Source: BRH-c25 sp964574195 (lineage in GTDB: Bacteria; Bacillota; Clostridia; Lutisporales; Lutisporaceae). From it: a stretch of DNA of 64,000 nt. The notes under the pieces were generated by a model that had not been told where the DNA came from, did no database searches, and saw only the letters and a list, made by a program, of their open reading frames with translations. Shown piece by piece: positions 44,039-53,026 of the stretch. The position numbers and the translations under genes are program-made. The first letter of the stretch is position 1, and the number at the start of each line of letters is the position of its first letter. Location of the stretch: assembly GCA_964574195.1 (NCBI GenBank), contig CAZNMO010000001.1, positions 3,197 to 67,196 of the forward strand. The letters are read 5' to 3'.

Positions 44039-45439
44039 ATGTCAGACAATCTGGATATTCGAGATATAATGCGCTCTCAACTGAACGACAAGGCATTGTT
44101 CGGGCAGGCCTGTACCTTTGCCTGTGACTACATGGACAAGGTATCTGAACGGTCTGTTATACCATCAGAAAGAGCCATCAAAAACCTGGAGGTATTTAAC
44201 GAGCCTCTTCCCGAGCAGCCGGGCGATGCTGCTGAGATCCTCTGTATGCTTCATGAGTACGGCTCTCCTGCTACAATGGCACAAACAGCAGGAAGATATT
44301 TTGGTTTTGTCAACGGCAGCTTCACTCCTGCAGCCCTTGCTGCTAAATGGCTGTCCGACGTTTGGGATCAGAATGCAGCCTTGTATGTTATCTCTCCTAT
44401 AGCATCCCAACTGGAGGCAGTATGTGAAAAATGGATGGCAGAGCTGCTTGGACTGCCGGAAGGGACTGCAGCAGGCTTTGTTAGCGGCACATCAATTGCA
44501 ACGGCCTGTGGGATCGCAGCAGGCCGCAATGAAATCCTGAGACGTCAGGGCTGGGACGCTGCTGCTCAAGGACTGTTCGGAGCTCCTCCCATTCGGGTAG
44601 TTGTTGGAGAGCAGGCTCATGCGACAGTCTTCAAAGCCCTTGCTCTTCTGGGTCTTGGAAAGGATCGTGTGGAAAAAGTGCCCGTGGACGGACAGGGGCG
44701 CATGCTTCCTGATAAGCTGCCGAAGCTGGACAGCAATACGCTGCTGATACTTCAGGCCGGCAATGTCAATTCAGGGGCTTTCGATCCCATGGATGAGCTT
44801 TGTGAGCAAGCCCAGGAGGCCGGTGCATGGGTACATGTGGACGGAGCCTTCGGCTTATGGGCGGCAGCATCGGAAAACAAATGCCACCTTACAAAGGGAA
44901 TTGAAAAGGCCGATTCCTGGTCTGTGGATGGGCACAAGACATTGAATACGCCTTACGACAGCGGCATAGTCCTTTGCAAGGACCGGGATGCTCTTATCAG
45001 TGCCCTGCAGGCATCCGGATCGTATATTCTATATAGCGACAAAAGGGACGGAATGCTTTACACTCCTGAAATGTCAAGACGTGCACGAGGAATTGAGCTT
45101 TGGGCAACGTTGAAATTCTTTGGAAGAAGCGGAGTCCAGGAGCTGGTGGACGGACTCTGCGATAGGGCGGTGCAATTTGCGGGGCTGCTATCTGAAAAGG
45201 GCTTCCGTGTTCTTAACGAAGTAGTTTTCAATCAGGTGCTGGTGGCCTGTGATTCTCCCGATGAGACAAAAGCAGTCCTGGAAAACCTTCAGAGATCCGG
45301 TGAATGCTGGTGCGGGGGAGCTACATGGAAGGGTGAGTCGGTGATAAGGATAAGCGTATGCTCCTGGGCTACTACTCCCCAGGATGTGGAAAGGTCTGCA
45401 GCGGCTTTTGAAGCTGCAAGGAGTCAGGTGAAGAAGTAA
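44039..45439 (+). CDS. PLP-dependent group II decarboxylase-like enzyme
   Basis: 466 residues from ATG 44039 (GAGGAGG upstream). Group II decarboxylase fold: GRYFGFVNGSFTPAALAAKW near 85-104, GFVSGTSIATACGIAAGR phosphate loop near 140, VHVDGAFGLWAA near 266 and the PLP lysine in SWSVDGHKTLNTPYDSG near 292. Such enzymes decarboxylate aromatic L-amino acids, glutamate or related compounds; the substrate is not clear from sequence. It has a perfect consensus promoter, so expression is probably constitutive. Confidence 0.85.
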   Translation: MSDNLDIRDIMRSQLNDKALFGQACTFACDYMDKVSERSVIPSERAIKNLEVFNEPLPEQPGDAAEILCMLHEYGSPATMAQTAGRYFGFVNGSFTPAALAAKWLSDVWDQNAALYVISPIASQLEAVCEKWMAELLGLPEGTAAGFVSGTSIATACGIAAGRNEILRRQGWDAAAQGLFGAPPIRVVVGEQAHATVFKALALLGLGKDRVEKVPVDGQGRMLPDKLPKLDSNTLLILQAGNVNSGAFDPMDELCEQAQEAGAWVHVDGAFGLWAAASENKCHLTKGIEKADSWSVDGHKTLNTPYDSGIVLCKDRDALISALQASGSYILYSDKRDGMLYTPEMSRRARGIELWATLKFFGRSGVQELVDGLCDRAVQFAGLLSEKGFRVLNEVVFNQVLVACDSPDETKAVLENLQRSGECWCGGATWKGESVIRISVCSWATTPQDVERSAAAFEAARSQVKK

Positions 45440-45501
45440 AAGATCCTTCGCTCTACTCAGGATGATGCTAAACTGTCATCCTGAGTGAAACGAAGGATCT
45501 T
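45440..45501. repeat. REP-like double hairpin acting as bidirectional terminator
   Basis: Nested inverted repeats: AAGATCCTTCG (45440) with CGAAGGATCTT (45491), and inside them CTCAGGATGA (45456) with TCATCCTGAG (45476). The AAGATCCTTCG / CTCAGGATGA pair is a dispersed palindromic repeat type seen in many bacterial genomes. It lies between convergent genes. Confidence 0.8.
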
Positions 45502-45505
45502 ACTT

Positions 45506-46621
45506 TCAAAGTCCCTTCATGAACTCCGATAGCTTCTCCAAGCCTTGCTCAAGAGTTTCCGTTGAGCAGGCATAGCCTATCCTGGCGCATTTATCCAGCT
45601 CAAAGCAGGAGCCGGGGGTCAGCAGCACTCCATACCTCTTCATCAGCAATACGCAGAATTCCCTTGAGCTTATTGCTGCATCAAAGTATAACAGTGCTGT
45701 AGTGCCTGCCTTTGGTTTCACATAGGATATGTGGGGCTCGTTGCTGACCCACCTGTCAAGGATCTCCAGGTTCCTGGCAACCATAGCCCTGTTCCTTTCC
45801 AGAAGCTTATCCGCATGCTTCAGTGCCAGCCCTGCAAATATCTCATCCAGCATCCCGCAGCTTATGGTATTATAGTCTCTATGCTCGAAGCACCTGGCTA
45901 TTATCTCCTCCGAGGCCGCGATCCAACCCAGCCTCAAACCGGCCAGTGAAAATACCTTGGACATGCTGCTTGTACTGATGCCCCTTTCATATATATCAAC
46001 AATAGACTTGCTATATCCTTCCTTTGACAGACCCCTGTACACCTCGTCACAAAGAACATACGCACCGACACTCTCTGCGACCTCAGCAATGGCTTTGAGT
46101 GTTCCCTCAGGTATCAATGCTCCGGTAGGATTGTTGGGATTGTTTATACATATCACCTTTGTACTGCTGTTTACCAAGCCCTTCAGTTCCTCAAGATCAG
46201 GGAGGAAGTCATTCTCAGGCCTCAGCTTCAGAAGCTTTACCTCCGCTCCATAGGACTCGGGTATAGAGTAAAGCTGCTGGTAGGTTGGAAGCACCGATAT
46301 AACCCTATCTCCCGGTTCTACCAGAGTGTACAGCGCCAGGTGATTGGCTCCGATTGCACCGTGCGTGGTGAGGATGTTCCCGGGCTTCAGGTTTTCATAT
46401 AGCCGGCATATGCCTTCCTTGAACTCAGGAGAACCGGATATATGCCCATAGGTCAGCCTCTTGTCCATCACCTTTTCCATAAATTCCTGCTGATCCTCAC
46501 CGGACAACGTCAGAAGCTCCTTCAGAGTAATTGAATGTACACAAGTCTCACCGATATTGTATATTGCATCGTCCTCAAATTCATTCATCCACTGCTCTAC
46601 TTTGAAAGGTTTGATTATCAT
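45506..46621 (-). CDS. Class I/II aminotransferase
   Basis: 371 residues. INNPNNPTGALI near 162, YVLCDEVYRGLS near 195 and the PLP lysine in TSSMSKVFSLAGLRLGWIA near 228 place it in the AspC/MalY superfamily. The opening IIKPFKVEQWMNEFEDDAIY and the GHISGSPEFKEGI segment match a subgroup of Firmicutes aminotransferases without a firm substrate. GAGGAGG lies 5 nt before ATG 46621. Confidence 0.86.
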   Translation of the reverse strand: MIIKPFKVEQWMNEFEDDAIYNIGETCVHSITLKELLTLSGEDQQEFMEKVMDKRLTYGHISGSPEFKEGICRLYENLKPGNILTTHGAIGANHLALYTLVEPGDRVISVLPTYQQLYSIPESYGAEVKLLKLRPENDFLPDLEELKGLVNSSTKVICINNPNNPTGALIPEGTLKAIAEVAESVGAYVLCDEVYRGLSKEGYSKSIVDIYERGISTSSMSKVFSLAGLRLGWIAASEEIIARCFEHRDYNTISCGMLDEIFAGLALKHADKLLERNRAMVARNLEILDRWVSNEPHISYVKPKAGTTALLYFDAAISSREFCVLLMKRYGVLLTPGSCFELDKCARIGYACSTETLEQGLEKLSEFMKGL

Positions 46622-47056
46622 AATGCTTCCTCCTCAAAATACAATATGATTTGCGGCGGATAAACACTAATGTAGATCGTTCCGCCGCAAAGGAAATCAA
46701 TGTAACACAAATCTGTTTCAGCAGAGCTTAAACAGATTTTGTTTAGTTCCTATTACTACTATTATTACACAACTTTGCCTTATCAGTCCATATTAACAGC
46801 ATGTCCTTTTGTGTCAATCTTCGGGTAAAGCTCCAAGAAACTGCCATGTCCATACAATGCTACACAATTTCTCAATTAATCCGATAAATCTCCTGAGCAA
46901 GTATATCCAGATAACCCGCTGCAATTCAAAATAGTCCTGAGGGGCCTTTCTGTTTCAACCTTATATTTACAAATATGTATTATAATACTATACTATATGG
47001 CATAATCACCTTATATAATTACATAGACGTATTGTAGTAAAGGGCGGAATGATTGT
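46622..47056. other. Non-coding gap with two hairpins
   Basis: About 435 bp between divergent aminotransferase and AraC genes. TTTGCGGCGGA (46650-46660) pairs perfectly with TCCGCCGCAAA (46681-46691) across a 20-nt loop, and AAATCTGTTT (46709-46718) pairs with AAACAGATTT (46730-46739). No gene is seen. Confidence 0.5.
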
Positions 47057-47917
47057 ATGGATTGTCTTTATGATACAGTTATCGCACAGGTACCCGGGGT
47101 CCCAAAGGACAAGGTTGAGTTCTCTTCAACCAATAATCTGGCTGTGGTAAAAACCACTTATATACCTGCCCGTGAAGGCAAATTTTATGACTATCATTTT
47201 ATAATAACCATACAGAATACCCCTCCGATCATCGTAGATAACAAGGAATATCCTCTGAAACAAAATTCTGTGTTTTCCAGCAATCCCAATCAGCTGCACA
47301 AGCCTGTAGATACTGGAAATACAAGCTGTCTGTTCCTTGGACTCTTCATAGAAAAAGCCTTCCTTAGGGAAACATCAAAGACATTATTCAAATCCGGGGA
47401 CCTGCAATTTGACAATAAGTGCTTCATTCTTACCCCTCAGACAAAAGGCCTCCTGTACTCATTTATTGAGGAGTCAAGTACGAGACAGCTTGGAAATGAG
47501 CTCTTCCTTCAGGCCCTCAGTATTCAGATAGCAGTAAAGATACTTAGGGAGGGAAATCATAATCTGAACAATTTTCCCTTGATGATAAATGAGTATTCTG
47601 ACAAAAAATGCATAAACAAGGCTATAGATTTCTTAATGTCCAATTACAACAATACCATTACCCTGGAGGATTTAGCCAGTGAGGTCAATTACAGTCCCTT
47701 CTATTTCTTGAGGATATTCAAGCAAAGCACAGGGATGACCCCCTTTGAATTTCTGCTTGAAATAAAGCTTGAAAAGGCTAAAAGCCTTCTTAAGCATACG
47801 GATTTTTCCATGACAGAAATATGCTATTTAAGCGGCTTCACCAGTACCAGCTATTTTGCCCAGGCTTTTAAAAGAAAAACGGGGGTCTCTCCTACCAATT
47901 ATAAAAAGAATATATAA
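47057..47917 (+). CDS. AraC-family transcriptional regulator
   Basis: 286 residues. The N-terminal ~150 residues form a cupin-like AraC_binding domain (FYDYHFIITIQNTPPIIVDN, then NPNQLHKPV). The C-terminal ~100 residues carry two HTHs: ITLEDLASEVNYSPFYFLRI-FKQSTG and MTEICYLSGFTSTSYFAQAF-KRKTG, ending SPTNYKKNI. It is divergent from the aminotransferase gene and probably regulates it. The start ATG 47057 has AGGGCGG upstream. Confidence 0.92.
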   Translation: MDCLYDTVIAQVPGVPKDKVEFSSTNNLAVVKTTYIPAREGKFYDYHFIITIQNTPPIIVDNKEYPLKQNSVFSSNPNQLHKPVDTGNTSCLFLGLFIEKAFLRETSKTLFKSGDLQFDNKCFILTPQTKGLLYSFIEESSTRQLGNELFLQALSIQIAVKILREGNHNLNNFPLMINEYSDKKCINKAIDFLMSNYNNTITLEDLASEVNYSPFYFLRIFKQSTGMTPFEFLLEIKLEKAKSLLKHTDFSMTEICYLSGFTSTSYFAQAFKRKTGVSPTNYKKNI

Positions 47918-47920
47918 ATG

Positions 47921-47976
47921 AAAAACACTTCACATTTGCCGCAGATGCTGAATCTGTGACAAGCATGAAGTGTTTT
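47921..47976. terminator. Bidirectional terminator
   Basis: AAAAACACTTCA (47921-47932) pairs with TGAAGTGTTTTT (47965-47976) between convergent genes; A and T runs at the outer ends serve both strands. Confidence 0.8.
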
Positions 47977-47979
47977 TGT

Positions 47980-48699
47980 TTATTGCAGTACTTCTGCAGT
48001 ATCGTTCCTGAAGGAAGGCTCACCTATTACTATTTTCTCCGCCGAACCTACATTTGTGAATATAAATAACTTATCAAGACTGCTTATATCAATATCCACT
48101 TCTATTGTTTCCCCTGGTTTTAGGATAATGCTCTTCAGCACCAGGCCTTCCTTGTCATTTTTTCTGAAATCCATGGCAAGCTCCTTTTTCGCTGTCTCAT
48201 CCAGGAATACCGATGCAGTAAACCGCTTGTATTTGCCTGCCGGCTTCAGATAGCAGCCGAAATAGACACTTGACATCGGTTTATTGTTTGTTATTCCCCA
48301 TTTGTATGAAGCAGCAGCAGTTGAAAGAGTTTGAACATCCGTTGTCAGTATTGTCCTTGAATAATCCTCGTACATGCTTGCTTCATTTACAGGAGTGACC
48401 TGTGTCCTTCCACCCAGCCAAACCGTTTTAGTGGGAGCGTCATATTCTACCGCAACACCGAGGGCATCGGCCAGTGCACGGACCGGAAGATAAGTCTTCC
48501 CATTGTAAACCAGAGGCTTTATATAGGTACCGTCATTCTCCTTTGGAATTAAGTCTTTTCCAAACAGCTTCAATTTTATGCTGTTGGATAATACCGCCTT
48601 GACCTCCAGATCCAGTGGCTCAGCCGCAGTAATGATAACAGCCGATAGAAGCAGGCATACCATAAAGCCTGCCATAAACATTTTAAGATTCTTTTTCAT
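47980..48699 (-). CDS. Secreted stalk-domain protein
   Basis: 239 residues with signal MKKNLKMFMAGFMVCLLLSA then ...ITAAEP. Residues ~45-100 are a copper-amine-oxidase-N stalk domain (YNGKTYLPVRALADALGVAV, TKTVWLGG). The C-terminal ~120 residues resemble an NPCBM-like beta-sandwich (YKRFTASVFLDET, VLKSIILKPGETIEVDID). Such proteins are displayed on the clostridial wall. GGGAGG-type site before ATG 48699. It lies downstream of the SLH protein on the same strand. Confidence 0.82.
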   Translation of the reverse strand: MKKNLKMFMAGFMVCLLLSAVIITAAEPLDLEVKAVLSNSIKLKLFGKDLIPKENDGTYIKPLVYNGKTYLPVRALADALGVAVEYDAPTKTVWLGGRTQVTPVNEASMYEDYSRTILTTDVQTLSTAAASYKWGITNNKPMSSVYFGCYLKPAGKYKRFTASVFLDETAKKELAMDFRKNDKEGLVLKSIILKPGETIEVDIDISSLDKLFIFTNVGSAEKIVIGEPSFRNDTAEVLQ

Positions 48700-48733
48700 A
48701 TTTATCCTCCCTTATATTTTGAATTTTTTAATA

Positions 48734-49837
48734 TTAATACATCAGGAATGTACTGACCACCGCATCCAGCACTGCTGCGGTCTGTTCTACAGTCATGACT
48801 TCTGATGGCTTAAGGGAACTGCCTGTAAAGCTGTTTAAAAGACCGATAGTAGCCATTGATCGGATCACACCCTTTGACCCTGCTGCCAGCTTTGATGTGT
48901 CCTTGAAGGATTTGCTCCCTTCCTCGTCTCCTCTTAGGGCTTCAGTCCCCAGCATGGTGTTAAGTGCATTATATATCATGCAACACGCCTGTTCCCGGTC
49001 AAGCTGCAGATCGGGATTATATTCCCCACCTTCTTCCGCATTTATTATACCTGCCTCAAAGGCTGCAGATATGTGTGAACCATATTTGTAGGAGGCACCT
49101 ACGGCACTGAAATGGGAGGCATTGGCTGATGCCTTCAATCCAAACAGCCTTGATAGACAGGCAGTCAGCTCTCCCTTGGTTATTGCCCTGTTGACAGGGA
49201 ATTTGTTCCCCTTCTCAAGGCTCATGATATCCATGGCGATCATGTTCCTGACCGCAGGCAGCGCCCAAGAGGGAATTGACTTCTCATTTGATATGGTTCC
49301 CTTTATATATGAGCTTTTACCGTATCTGCTCTTAAGCTGCTCCAGGGATGACATGACATCGATGTCAGGGTGTACCAGCAAGCCCTCCTTTTCCTTCAGG
49401 AGATTGGCGATAAAATCCTCATCTCTGGGAGATTCTTTTCCCGTATGGTCTCTACATCCATTGTGACTAAAATCATAGCCATATGCAGGGGGAATATCAT
49501 AGTTTGCCCCTTCATACTCATAACTCGCAATGACCCATAGATATCCATGATTCCTGATTCCAGCTGCATTGTATATATCAAAGCCGTCGCCATGGCTTTT
49601 AGTATCATTATAATCTGCCCCTATCTGTTTCCACTTGATCTGGTTTTCTTCATTAAAAGGAGGCAATACCCCGCTGTCATTTATCTGTTTTACCAGAATA
49701 CCGCCATAATCAACACTTTTTTTCTTAAAAATATCACTGATCGGAGAGACTTTTTCTCCAGTCTTTATTTCACTTGCTGATATATTGTTGTTAATATCAA
49801 TATCAGTTGTTGCAATATCCTGGGTATTGTTAGCCAT
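48734..49837 (-). CDS. S-layer homology (SLH) domain protein without a visible signal peptide
   Basis: 367 residues from ATG 49837, or slightly longer from GTG 49846. The C-terminal ~180 residues contain three SLH repeats (WALPAVRNMIAMDIMSLEKG, SHISAAFEAGIINAEEGGEY with LDREQACCMIYNAL, and VIRSMATIGLLNSFTGSSLK with MTVEQTAAVLDAV), which anchor proteins to secondary wall polymers. Yet no signal peptide is encoded: the N-terminus MANNTQDIATTDIDINNNIS is polar and an in-frame TGA lies 8 codons before the GTG. The middle ~150 residues have no recognised domain. The gene may be 5'-truncated. Confidence 0.82.
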   Translation of the reverse strand: MANNTQDIATTDIDINNNISASEIKTGEKVSPISDIFKKKSVDYGGILVKQINDSGVLPPFNEENQIKWKQIGADYNDTKSHGDGFDIYNAAGIRNHGYLWVIASYEYEGANYDIPPAYGYDFSHNGCRDHTGKESPRDEDFIANLLKEKEGLLVHPDIDVMSSLEQLKSRYGKSSYIKGTISNEKSIPSWALPAVRNMIAMDIMSLEKGNKFPVNRAITKGELTACLSRLFGLKASANASHFSAVGASYKYGSHISAAFEAGIINAEEGGEYNPDLQLDREQACCMIYNALNTMLGTEALRGDEEGSKSFKDTSKLAAGSKGVIRSMATIGLLNSFTGSSLKPSEVMTVEQTAAVLDAVVSTFLMY

Positions 49838-49913
49838 ATTTCCCACAGCTGCAACACAATTTCTTTCTATTCATTCAGACCAAGCAAGACAAAAACTTTA
49901 TATTGACTTTATA

Positions 49914-49942
49914 TTGTATATGTAAACCAAATATGCTATACT
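49914..49942 (+). promoter_or_regulatory. Sigma-A promoter for the manganese riboswitch/ATPase transcript
   Basis: TTGTAT at 49914-49919, 17-bp spacer, TATACT at 49937-49942, 31 bp upstream of the riboswitch. Confidence 0.65.
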
Positions 49943-49972
49943 AAGCTCTATAAAAATAAAATATATTCTCTG

Positions 49973-50074
49973 TTAGAGGGGAGTAACTGCCTGATAAAGG
50001 TGATTAAGTCAACAACCGGTATGATGTAGCTCTGCCTGGCTTAATCCTTTGTAAGTCAAAGAGTAAGACCTTTA
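49973..50074 (+). ncRNA. yybP-ykoY manganese riboswitch
   Basis: The hallmark paired ends are present: 5' AGAGGGGAGTAACTG at 49975-49989 and 3' GAGTAAGACCTTTAG at 50061-50075, enclosing GATTAAGTCAACAACCGG, its partner CTTAATC, and a small CTTTG/CAAAG stem. This class senses Mn2+ and controls manganese exporters, including P-type ATPases, as here. It is directly followed by a terminator sharing its 3' strand, so metal binding would favour readthrough. Confidence 0.85.
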
Positions 50075-50117
50075 GCAAAATTTTATCTGCGGGTAAAATT
50101 ATGCTAAAGGTTTTTTG
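50068..50117 (+). terminator. Riboswitch-controlled terminator
   Basis: ACCTTTAGCA...AATTTTA pairs with TAAAATT...TGCTAAAGGT, followed by TTTTTT at 50111-50116. Its 5' strand overlaps the 3' end of the riboswitch. Confidence 0.85.
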
Positions 50118-50294
50118 TATAGGAATTCATACGATATAAATACAATATGCTCATCTTCTGGAGTACAAATGGAGATAATTAAACTATATGATTTGCTGCG
50201 GATATAGAACTCATTATATTTACGGCTAATTCTTGAAGCGAACTCTTATATTAAAATATTACACCAAATTTCTAATTGGATGAATGGAGCGTGA

Positions 50295-52961
50295 ATGTTT
50301 ATGTGGTTTTCAAAATCACGGGAAGAAGTACTGAAGGAGTTCAATGTAACTCCCTCAACCGGCCTTTCAAGCGAAGAAGCAAAACTGAGGCTGGAGAAAT
50401 ATGGGGAAAACAAGCTTAAGGGCAAGCCGAAAAAGAGCTTGATCTCACTATTTCTTTCACAGCTGAAAGATATGCTCATATACGTATTGCTAGGTGCTAC
50501 TGTAATAACTATAGCCATCGGCGAATACGTGGATGCAATCATTATTCTTTCTGTTGTGGTTTTAAATGCGGTTATCGGAGTTGTTCAGGAGTATAAAGCC
50601 GAAAAGGCAATTGAAGCGCTTCAGAAAATGACCACTCCCAAAGCTCTGGTAAGACGTGACGGTGAGGTCAAGGAGGTCAATTCCGAAGCAATCGTACCCG
50701 GAGATATAGTCATTATTGATGCGGGCAGATATATACCCGCCGACCTCAGGCTTATAGAGAGTGTGAACCTTCAGATCGAAGAATCGGCCCTCACAGGTGA
50801 ATCAGTGCCTACAGACAAGGATGCACAATCACTTTTTGAAGATCCGAAGACACCCATAGGCGATCTTTCCAATACGGCTTTTATGTCCACATTAGCCACT
50901 TACGGAAGAGGAGAAGGCATCGTAGTAGCAACAGCAATGGAAACTGAGATCGGTAAAATAGCCAAGATCCTGGATGAGGATAACGATGAAATGACCCCGC
51001 TGCAAAAGCGACTGGATGAGCTTGGACGTGTCCTTGGTTTCATTGCCATCGGAATATGTGTATTTATATTCGTAATTGCATTGTTCCAGAAAAGAGACCT
51101 GTTCGAAATGTTCCTGACTGCAATAAGCCTTGCAGTCGCAGCAATCCCCGAAGGTCTGGCAGCTATAGTGGCTATCGTGTTGGCTCTTGGTGTTACAAGA
51201 ATGTCCAAGATCAACGCCATCGTCAAGAAGCTTCCGGCAGTTGAAACACTTGGCAGCGTAAATGTAATCTGTTCAGACAAGACCGGTACGCTGACCCAGA
51301 ACAAGATGACTGTAGTAAAACACTACACACTGAATAAACTGAAGGATCTGCCTACCTCTGAGACCAGCTTCCAGGCGGATGCGGATGAAGCCGAACTGAT
51401 AAGATCCTTCGTGCTTTGCTCTGACGCTACATATGAAAATGGTGAGGGCACCGGAGACCCGACCGAAATAGCTCTTGTTGTGATGGGTGACAAGTACGGC
51501 CTCAGAAAAAAGGATTTGAATGTAAAGCATGCCCGAGTTGCGGAGAAGCCCTTTGACTCGGATAGAAAGCTTATGTCGACCTTGAATGAAGAAGGCAGCG
51601 GCTATAGAGTCCATACAAAAGGTGCCATTGACAACATACTGAAGATATCAAGCCACGTGCTGCTTGACGGTAAGGTACAACCCTTGACGGAGCACATGAA
51701 AACTACCTTCCTCCAAGTTGCAGAAGAAATGTCCGACAGTGCATTAAGGGTACTGGGTGCTGCTTATAAGGATGTGAAGGGAATAATAACACCGGAGGAA
51801 ATGGAATGTGACCTTACTGTTATTGGCTTTGTAGGCATGATCGACCCTCCAAGACTTGAGGTCAAGGATTCGATCAGAGAAGCAAAAACCGCAGGTATCA
51901 CACCGGTCATGATAACAGGCGATCATAAGAATACAGCCGTAGCCATCGCCAAGGAGCTGGGAATCGCAGAATCCATAAAGCAGAGCCTTACAGGCGCTGA
52001 GATCGACGATTTGTCCGATGAGGAATTCTCAAGGAGGATCAACGATTATCGAGTATTTGCGAGAGTATCTCCGGAGCACAAGGTTAAGATCGTAAGAGCC
52101 TTTAAAGCTCAAGGCAATATCGTATCAATGACAGGAGACGGTGTAAACGACGCACCTTCTCTGAAGTATGCCGATATAGGTGTTGCAATGGGCATAACCG
52201 GAACGGACGTTTCCAAGGGTGCCAGTGACATGATACTGACTGATGACAACTTTACTACAATCGTGCATGCAATAGAAGAAGGCAGGAATATATACAACAA
52301 TATCAAAAAGTCGGTTATCTTCCTCTTAGCCTGCAACCTGGGCGAAGTTGTTTCGATATTTGCATCCATACTTTTCGGCTGGCCGGTGCCGCTGCTTCCT
52401 ACACAGATACTGTGGATGAACCTTATCACCGATACACTGCCGGCTTTAGCTCTTGGAGTGGATCCCGGCGACAAGGATGTAATGAAGAAAAAACCAAGGG
52501 ACCCAAAGGAAAGCTTCTTTGCAAAAGGTTCCGGTGTAAGAGCAGTCATAGGCGGCATGCTGATCGGAATACTTACCCTTGCAGCCTTCTATCTGGGCTT
52601 ACATGAAAAGGGCTTCAGCCTGGGTTCAGCCAATATACCTGAAGAAGCCATCACTTATGCAAGAACAATGGCCTTCGTTGTAATTGTTGCTTCACAGCTG
52701 TTCTTCTCATTGACCATGAGGAATTCCAGCAAGTCGGTATTCAAGATCGGCTTGTTTACAAACAAGTATCTGGTCGGCGCCATCATTGTTGGCTTCATAC
52801 TCCAGTTCGGTGTCATATCGGTGCCATTCCTCGCCAATGCCTTCAAGGTGCATAACCTTAGCATATGGGATTGGGATATAGTTATAGGCCTGGCTTTGGT
52901 TCCGCTGATCGTAAATGAATTGATCAAAAAGTTCACAAACGTGTTGGGCAAGGAGTCCTAA
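50295..52961 (+). CDS. P-type cation ATPase (SERCA/PMCA-like), Ca2+ or Mn2+ exporter
   Basis: 888 residues, family-typical length, about 10 membrane helices. Actuator TGES in ESALTGESVPTDK near 160, phosphorylation site CSDKTGTLTQNKM near 328-340, KGAIDN in the nucleotide domain, hinge MTGDGVNDAPSLKYADIG near 610, and IPEGLAAIVAIVLALGV in TM4. It matches calcium-translocating PMCA-type ATPases. The upstream manganese riboswitch makes Mn2+ export (perhaps with Ca2+) the more likely job, as for other yybP-ykoY-controlled ATPases. GGAG precedes ATG 50295. Confidence 0.92.
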   Translation: MFMWFSKSREEVLKEFNVTPSTGLSSEEAKLRLEKYGENKLKGKPKKSLISLFLSQLKDMLIYVLLGATVITIAIGEYVDAIIILSVVVLNAVIGVVQEYKAEKAIEALQKMTTPKALVRRDGEVKEVNSEAIVPGDIVIIDAGRYIPADLRLIESVNLQIEESALTGESVPTDKDAQSLFEDPKTPIGDLSNTAFMSTLATYGRGEGIVVATAMETEIGKIAKILDEDNDEMTPLQKRLDELGRVLGFIAIGICVFIFVIALFQKRDLFEMFLTAISLAVAAIPEGLAAIVAIVLALGVTRMSKINAIVKKLPAVETLGSVNVICSDKTGTLTQNKMTVVKHYTLNKLKDLPTSETSFQADADEAELIRSFVLCSDATYENGEGTGDPTEIALVVMGDKYGLRKKDLNVKHARVAEKPFDSDRKLMSTLNEEGSGYRVHTKGAIDNILKISSHVLLDGKVQPLTEHMKTTFLQVAEEMSDSALRVLGAAYKDVKGIITPEEMECDLTVIGFVGMIDPPRLEVKDSIREAKTAGITPVMITGDHKNTAVAIAKELGIAESIKQSLTGAEIDDLSDEEFSRRINDYRVFARVSPEHKVKIVRAFKAQGNIVSMTGDGVNDAPSLKYADIGVAMGITGTDVSKGASDMILTDDNFTTIVHAIEEGRNIYNNIKKSVIFLLACNLGEVVSIFASILFGWPVPLLPTQILWMNLITDTLPALALGVDPGDKDVMKKKPRDPKESFFAKGSGVRAVIGGMLIGILTLAAFYLGLHEKGFSLGSANIPEEAITYARTMAFVVIVASQLFFSLTMRNSSKSVFKIGLFTNKYLVGAIIVGFILQFGVISVPFLANAFKVHNLSIWDWDIVIGLALVPLIVNELIKKFTNVLGKES

Positions 52962-52976
52962 ACTTAAAGCCATAAA

Positions 52977-53016
52977 AAAGCTGCCGGTAAACCTTCAAAG
53001 GTTTTCCGGCAGCTTT
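52977..53016. terminator. Bidirectional terminator after the P-type ATPase
   Basis: AAAGCTGCCGG (52977-52987) pairs with CCGGCAGCTTT (53006-53016), with an inner AACCTT/AGGTT stem, between convergent genes. Confidence 0.88.
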
Positions 53017-53026
53017 CATACTTTTA

